From positions 1,240,001 to 1,304,000 of the forward strand of contig JANATG010000013.1 in NCBI GenBank assembly GCA_029449235.1: a stretch of 64,000 nt of DNA, in the 5' to 3' direction. Source of the DNA: Linnemannia schmuckeri (Eukaryota; Mortierellomycota; Mortierellomycetes; Mortierellales; Mortierellaceae). The translations under genes and the position numbers were made by a program. Every line of letters begins with the position of its first letter. Position 1 is the first letter of the stretch. This document shows positions 60,019 to 64,000 of the stretch, piece by piece. The notes beneath the pieces are model-generated. The model worked only from the letters and a program-made list of their open reading frames with translations, searched no databases and was not told the origin of the DNA.

Positions 60019-62244
60019 TTAAGCCTTTTGGAGAGCAGCAGCGATGGCCTGTTCAAAGTCGGCCTTGATATCATCAATGTGCTCGATACCAACCGAGACT
60101 CTGTTGTAATAAGAGAGCGAAAAAGAAAAAAAAGGACAGTTTAGTTTAGAATTTTCATACAGGTCAACCTTAGCTGACACAAACACCTGTGGGAAGAGAC
60201 GCGCACCTATCCCTTCATTCATTCACTTTTTTTTTTTCTGTTTCTCTAGTCCAGTCCAGATCATTCTTCTTACCTGATGTGATCCTTAGTAACACCAGCA
60301 GCCTGCTGCTCCTCATCCGTCATCTGCTGGTGAGTAGTGGCAGCGGGGGAGATCACCAACGTCTTGGCATCTCCAACATTGGCCAAGTGAGAAGCCAGCT
60401 TGACAGAGTTGACAAATCTGGATCCAGCGTCGGCACCACCTTTGATACCGAACGACAAGACAGCGCCAAATCCGTGGTGGAGAACCTTCTTGGCGTGGGC
60501 GTGCGAGGGGTGAGAGGCCAGACCGGGGTAGGAGACCCATTCGACGCCGGCGTGATTCTCGAGATATTGGGCCAAAGCCAGGGTGTTGTCGACTGAGCGC
60601 TGGACACGGAGGGAGAGAGTTTCCAATCCTGTTTAGGTAGAGATAGTACAGCGCGTAGAGGAGGGAGGGAGAGGAAGAGGGAATGGAAGGACAGATGTTC
60701 GTTAGAAAAGGTGCAGACAAAGCAGAGCAAAGCAAGTAGAAAACCACATCGTTCATTTTCTCCTTTGTGCTCTTGTGCATTGTGCATGCAGATACTCTTC
60801 CTTTTTTTCTAAGGGCCCAGTTCAAATTCAAAAAATGTCCCGTTAACCCCTCCCCCCCCCCCCCCCCCACCACTACCACCCTTAGCACATGCAAAGAAAG
60901 AACGCCAAAAAAAATCATCCAACAGGAACCAAACAAGAAAAAGGCAAAAAGACGTACCCTGGATGAGCAAGAAGCTGCCAAAGGGGTTGGCACAGGCACC
61001 AAGATCACGGAGTCCCTCAATACGGGTTTTGACAATATACGACGACTTGGCAAAGGTATCCCAGTACTTCATTCCATGGTATCCCTCCGAAGGCTCCGTG
61101 AAGTCAGGGAACCGCCCATTGGCCCAGTTAAAGTTTCCGCCGTCGATAATAACACCTCCAATAGTGGTACCATGCCCACAAATCCACTTGGTTGCCGAAT
61201 GGACAACAATATCAGCACCATGCTCAATGGGACGGATCAAGTATCCACCAGCTCCAAAGGTGTTGTCAACAATCAAGGGCACACCAGCATCATGAGCAAC
61301 CTTGGCAATGGCAGCAATGTCGGCGACATTGTACTTGGGGTTAGAGATGGACTCGATAAAGATGGCCTTGGTCTTGTCGTCGATCAGCTTGGCAAAGGAT
61401 TCGGGCTCGTCAGAGTCTGAGAACTTAACCTTGATTCCCAAGCGGGGGAGGAAGATCTTGAACTGGTTGAAGGTGCCACCGTAGAGGTCAGAGGAGGCAA
61501 TGATGTTGTCGCCGGCTTGAGCCAAGGTACTGATGGCCAGGAACTGGGCGGCTTGGCCGGAAGAAGTGGCGACGGCGCCGATTCCGCCCTCGAGAGCTGC
61601 AATGCGCTGCTCAAACACAGCTGACGTAGGGTTTCCGATTCTTTTTGGTTGAAAGTTAATCCACACGGGAAAGATAGAGACAAAGGAGAAACGAGAAAAG
61701 GAGACAAAGACGTTGGATTCCAGTTTCCTTTGCATAGCATGGTTCAACGAAAAGTTGCACCCATTACCCGAGCAACTGAAAAAAAAGCGACAGATTGACA
61801 AAGAATGTGTAGGTGTCATAAACAAATCAAACCACAGAAGTGAGCTGTTTACCTAGAGTAGATGTTACCATGCTCCTTCAAGGCAAAGAGGTTAGCGCCG
61901 TGCTCAGAGCTGTTGAAGACGAATGAGGACGAGGCGTAGACGGGGACGGCTCTGGCGTTGGTGGCCGAATCTGTTTATTAAAGAAATAGCATGGTAAGAG
62001 TTAAAGTTTGATGTGTTTTTGTCGCTTTGGTGCAACGAATTATTACGAAATGGCGGAGAGGAAATAGGGTGGGAAACAAAAATGAAAGGGGGGGGGGGGG
62101 GGGGAAAAGACATGTGCGTGCGTGTAAAGTTGTAAATGTTTTTCTGTGGAGAACAACAGCAACATGATCATGAGGGTTACCTGGGGTGTGACCGGCGTGG
62201 ACCTGAAGGGTATCGAAGTGGTGCTTGGGGGCAGGGTTGGCCAT
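60019..62244 (-). CDS. MET17: O-acetylhomoserine sulfhydrylase
   Basis: PLP enzyme of the Cys/Met metabolism family that makes homocysteine from O-acetylhomoserine and sulfide. Exons on the minus strand: 62244-62181, 61970-61853, 61640-60958, 60628-60274, 60100-60019; all in phase, 433 residues, close to yeast Met17 (444). Landmarks are HFDTLQVHAGH at the start, NIYSRIGNPTSAVFEQRIAALEGG, SSGQAAQF, VDNTFGAGGYLIRPIEHGADIVVHSATKW with the PLP-binding Lys of SATKW, and the C-terminal VSVGIEHIDDIKADFEQA. The start HPAPKHHFDT-type ATG at 62244 is the only one that fits. Introns 1 and 3 carry C17 and G17 runs on the sense strand (plus-strand positions 62088-62104 and 60852-60868). Confidence 0.95.
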
Positions 62245-64000
62245 TGTGAAGGATGTGTGTTTTAAGAGAAAGGAGGTTGTTTGTGTGGGCGGAAGTGTGG
62301 GGAAGAAGTTTAGACAAGAATGAAAAAGAATAAAGCGAGGGAAGGAAAGAGGAGGGATCGACCTTTTTATGCAAAAAATGTAAAAGGAGAAGAAACGAAA
62401 CTAAGAATAAAGAGGCGGTGAGCCACGGAAACCAGGGGAGCGCTAGGGGTAAGAGTAGACAACCGACAGTTGAACAAGAGGGAGGGGACGAATGAAGGTA
62501 CTCCTTTCGCCCCCTCACCACTCGGAAGCGAGTATGAAAATAGCGAAAGTGGCCTCGAATCCCGTCTGCCACGAGTCATAGCATGGATAACATAACGCCA
62601 TCCGCACAGCCAATTCTACGTTTATGTACATGTAACATGTAACATGTAGCAGGAGAAGGCACAAAAGGAAAATAAAAATGCGTGCTTTTACAGTTGAATT
62701 CCGTGTCCCTCCTTCCCTATGTGTCATCCCTTCCTTGTTCAACTGCCACCACCTCAATACACTCTCGATTTTCTTTGATCCTCTTTCGTCTCTTTGTTGT
62801 TTGTTTGTTTGTCTCTCTTCTCTTCCCTCTCTCGTGTTGTCGATTAGTACTTCTCTCCTTCTCTCTCTTCCCTCTCCCATCTCTTCTCTCCTCTCCTCTC
62901 GATTAATGAGGAATGGAGAAAGGCAGACAGACCTGAAAAGAAAGAATTCAACGGAAAATCATTGTCAGAGACACAAAAAAAGTGCTCACATGCATGATCA
63001 ACACACACACACACACCTTGTTAGAAAACACTTTCGCGCTTCATACCTTCAAGGTTTCCTACTCTTTCTGTGTCTTTGTTATCATTCGCAGAAAAAGAAG
63101 GCTGGACTCGGGTCCCCTCCTCCTTCCTTTCTATCGTTTCCCTCCCTCCTCTTCTCAAATTCGCGCACCCAGCTTTGTTTCTTAGATAGATTGTCAAAAG
63201 ATCTTTTCTTTTCTCTTCTTTTCACCCCAACGCAAAAAGGAAACCGTCCGTGTGTTGCTTGTTGCTTGTTTCCCTAGCTCTCTTCTGAGTATTTGAGAGA
63301 CAAGGAGGGAAGGAGGGAAGGGGAGACGGAGAGAAGGAGAGAGGGAGGTGCGGCTGCAGAGTCGAAGAAATGGCGCGATCGCCCATTGTTGAATAGGGAT
63401 TCGCCCAAACCCTATGTGACTTACTCACACGCACCCTACGCAGACATCCACACGCATATCCTTTCTAATGAGATAATTATGCGCCAGGCCATCTCGTTAT
63501 CCAATGTACCAATTGACCGTCTCATTGGCATGTGGACTGCGAAAAGACGAGACAGGGAGGCAAGGCAGTGTCCAAACAGACAGGCAGGCATGAGTCTCCT
63601 ATCCTTCCTTTGGGTTCGTTGATGTGCGCCATTTGTCCACTTAGAAAACTACATCTTTGTTATCTTGTTATGCCTTTCTGATAGTACTCCTTGTCCTTAT
63701 TCTTTATTCCTACTTTAGGGTAACCGCAAATTAGCCCATAGCGCAGAACTTAAAAACGAAGAAATACAATATCTTATGATAGTCCTCCTCGTCTTTTCCT
63801 TCCCAGCCGTGATTCACAACACCATCGATCTTGACCAACCTTTTACCCTCCAACTTTTGTTCAACAATCTCCATATCACTGGTACCTTTTACCCAATTCA
63901 ACTAGATCCTTAGGTTCTGGTTCCATGGGCAATCAGCAATCGGGACTTTTAATAGGGAAGGATCTGAATGGAGCTTGTGACCCAAGGGAATGAAACCCGG
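62245..64000. other. Intergenic at the right edge
   Basis: The MET17 promoter lies at its left end, without an obvious TATA box. Pyrimidine-rich blocks (62700-62910), a CA run (63000-63016) and a GA-rich block (63300-63350) follow. The open frames are low-complexity. I find no tRNA or supported gene up to the window end. Confidence 0.4.

Noticed and set aside
60809..61825. 338-codon minus-strand frame ending in a Gly run
   Set aside because: It is MET17 exon 3 read through both flanking introns; the Gly run is the intronic G17 tract. The PLP-enzyme C-terminus needs splicing at 60958.

Overview
The window reads as nuclear DNA of an early-diverging filamentous fungus, most likely of the Mortierellaceae. 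That placement is inference. It rests on short GT-AG introns in nearly every conserved gene, TATA boxes of the TATAAAAGG kind, homopolymer-rich AT intergenic DNA, and a NACHT-pentapeptide-WD40 protein of a type I associate with Mortierella. No bacterial operon structure is present.

Left part (1-18.3 kb): the 3' part of a mitochondrial GTP/GDP carrier gene (GGC1-like, N-terminal exon outside the window), a small Kex2-type secreted peptide precursor, a seven-exon CDC3-class septin on the minus strand, a four-exon glutamine-synthetase-like gene, and an intronless C2H2 transcription factor with a long pyrimidine-rich leader.

Mobile block (18.2-31.0 kb): two complete Ty3/gypsy retrotransposons in head-to-tail tandem share a middle LTR (LTR-internal-LTR-internal-LTR, 12,491 bp). 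The three 848-bp LTRs and two 1,561-codon Gag-Pol ORFs look identical. The only difference seen is one A in a leader poly(A) run. One short target duplication (ATTC, or AATTC) brackets the whole array. It sits between two divergent tRNA genes, tRNA-Ala(AGC) on the minus strand and tRNA-Pro(AGG) on the plus strand, about 30 bp upstream of the former. Each LTR carries a 34-bp direct repeat whose copies form a plausible intron containing the AATAAA signal.

Middle (31-49.5 kb): a putative secreted protein with a 99-nt internal duplication; a divergent pair made of a YIPF1/2-type Golgi membrane protein and an Ap4A phosphorylase; a large disordered protein with a PP1-docking-like motif; a 682-bp tRNA-derived SINE-like insertion with 18-bp flanking repeats; a small helical protein; a small cysteine-containing secreted protein; a decayed stretch; and a ten-exon VPS9-domain Rab5-GEF whose catalytic domain is split by a disordered insert.

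Right part (49.5-64 kb): two pirin paralogues on the minus strand flank a 5.5-kb intronless STAND ATPase gene (ARM/HEAT-like region, NACHT, pentapeptide repeats, 14 WD40 repeats). Both pirin promoters share an inverted-repeat element, CTAAGCC...GGCTTAG. The last gene is O-acetylhomoserine sulfhydrylase (MET17), followed by about 1.7 kb without a gene. I assembled all exon models by eye from splice consensus, frame and homology remembered from the families; none has been checked against transcripts.
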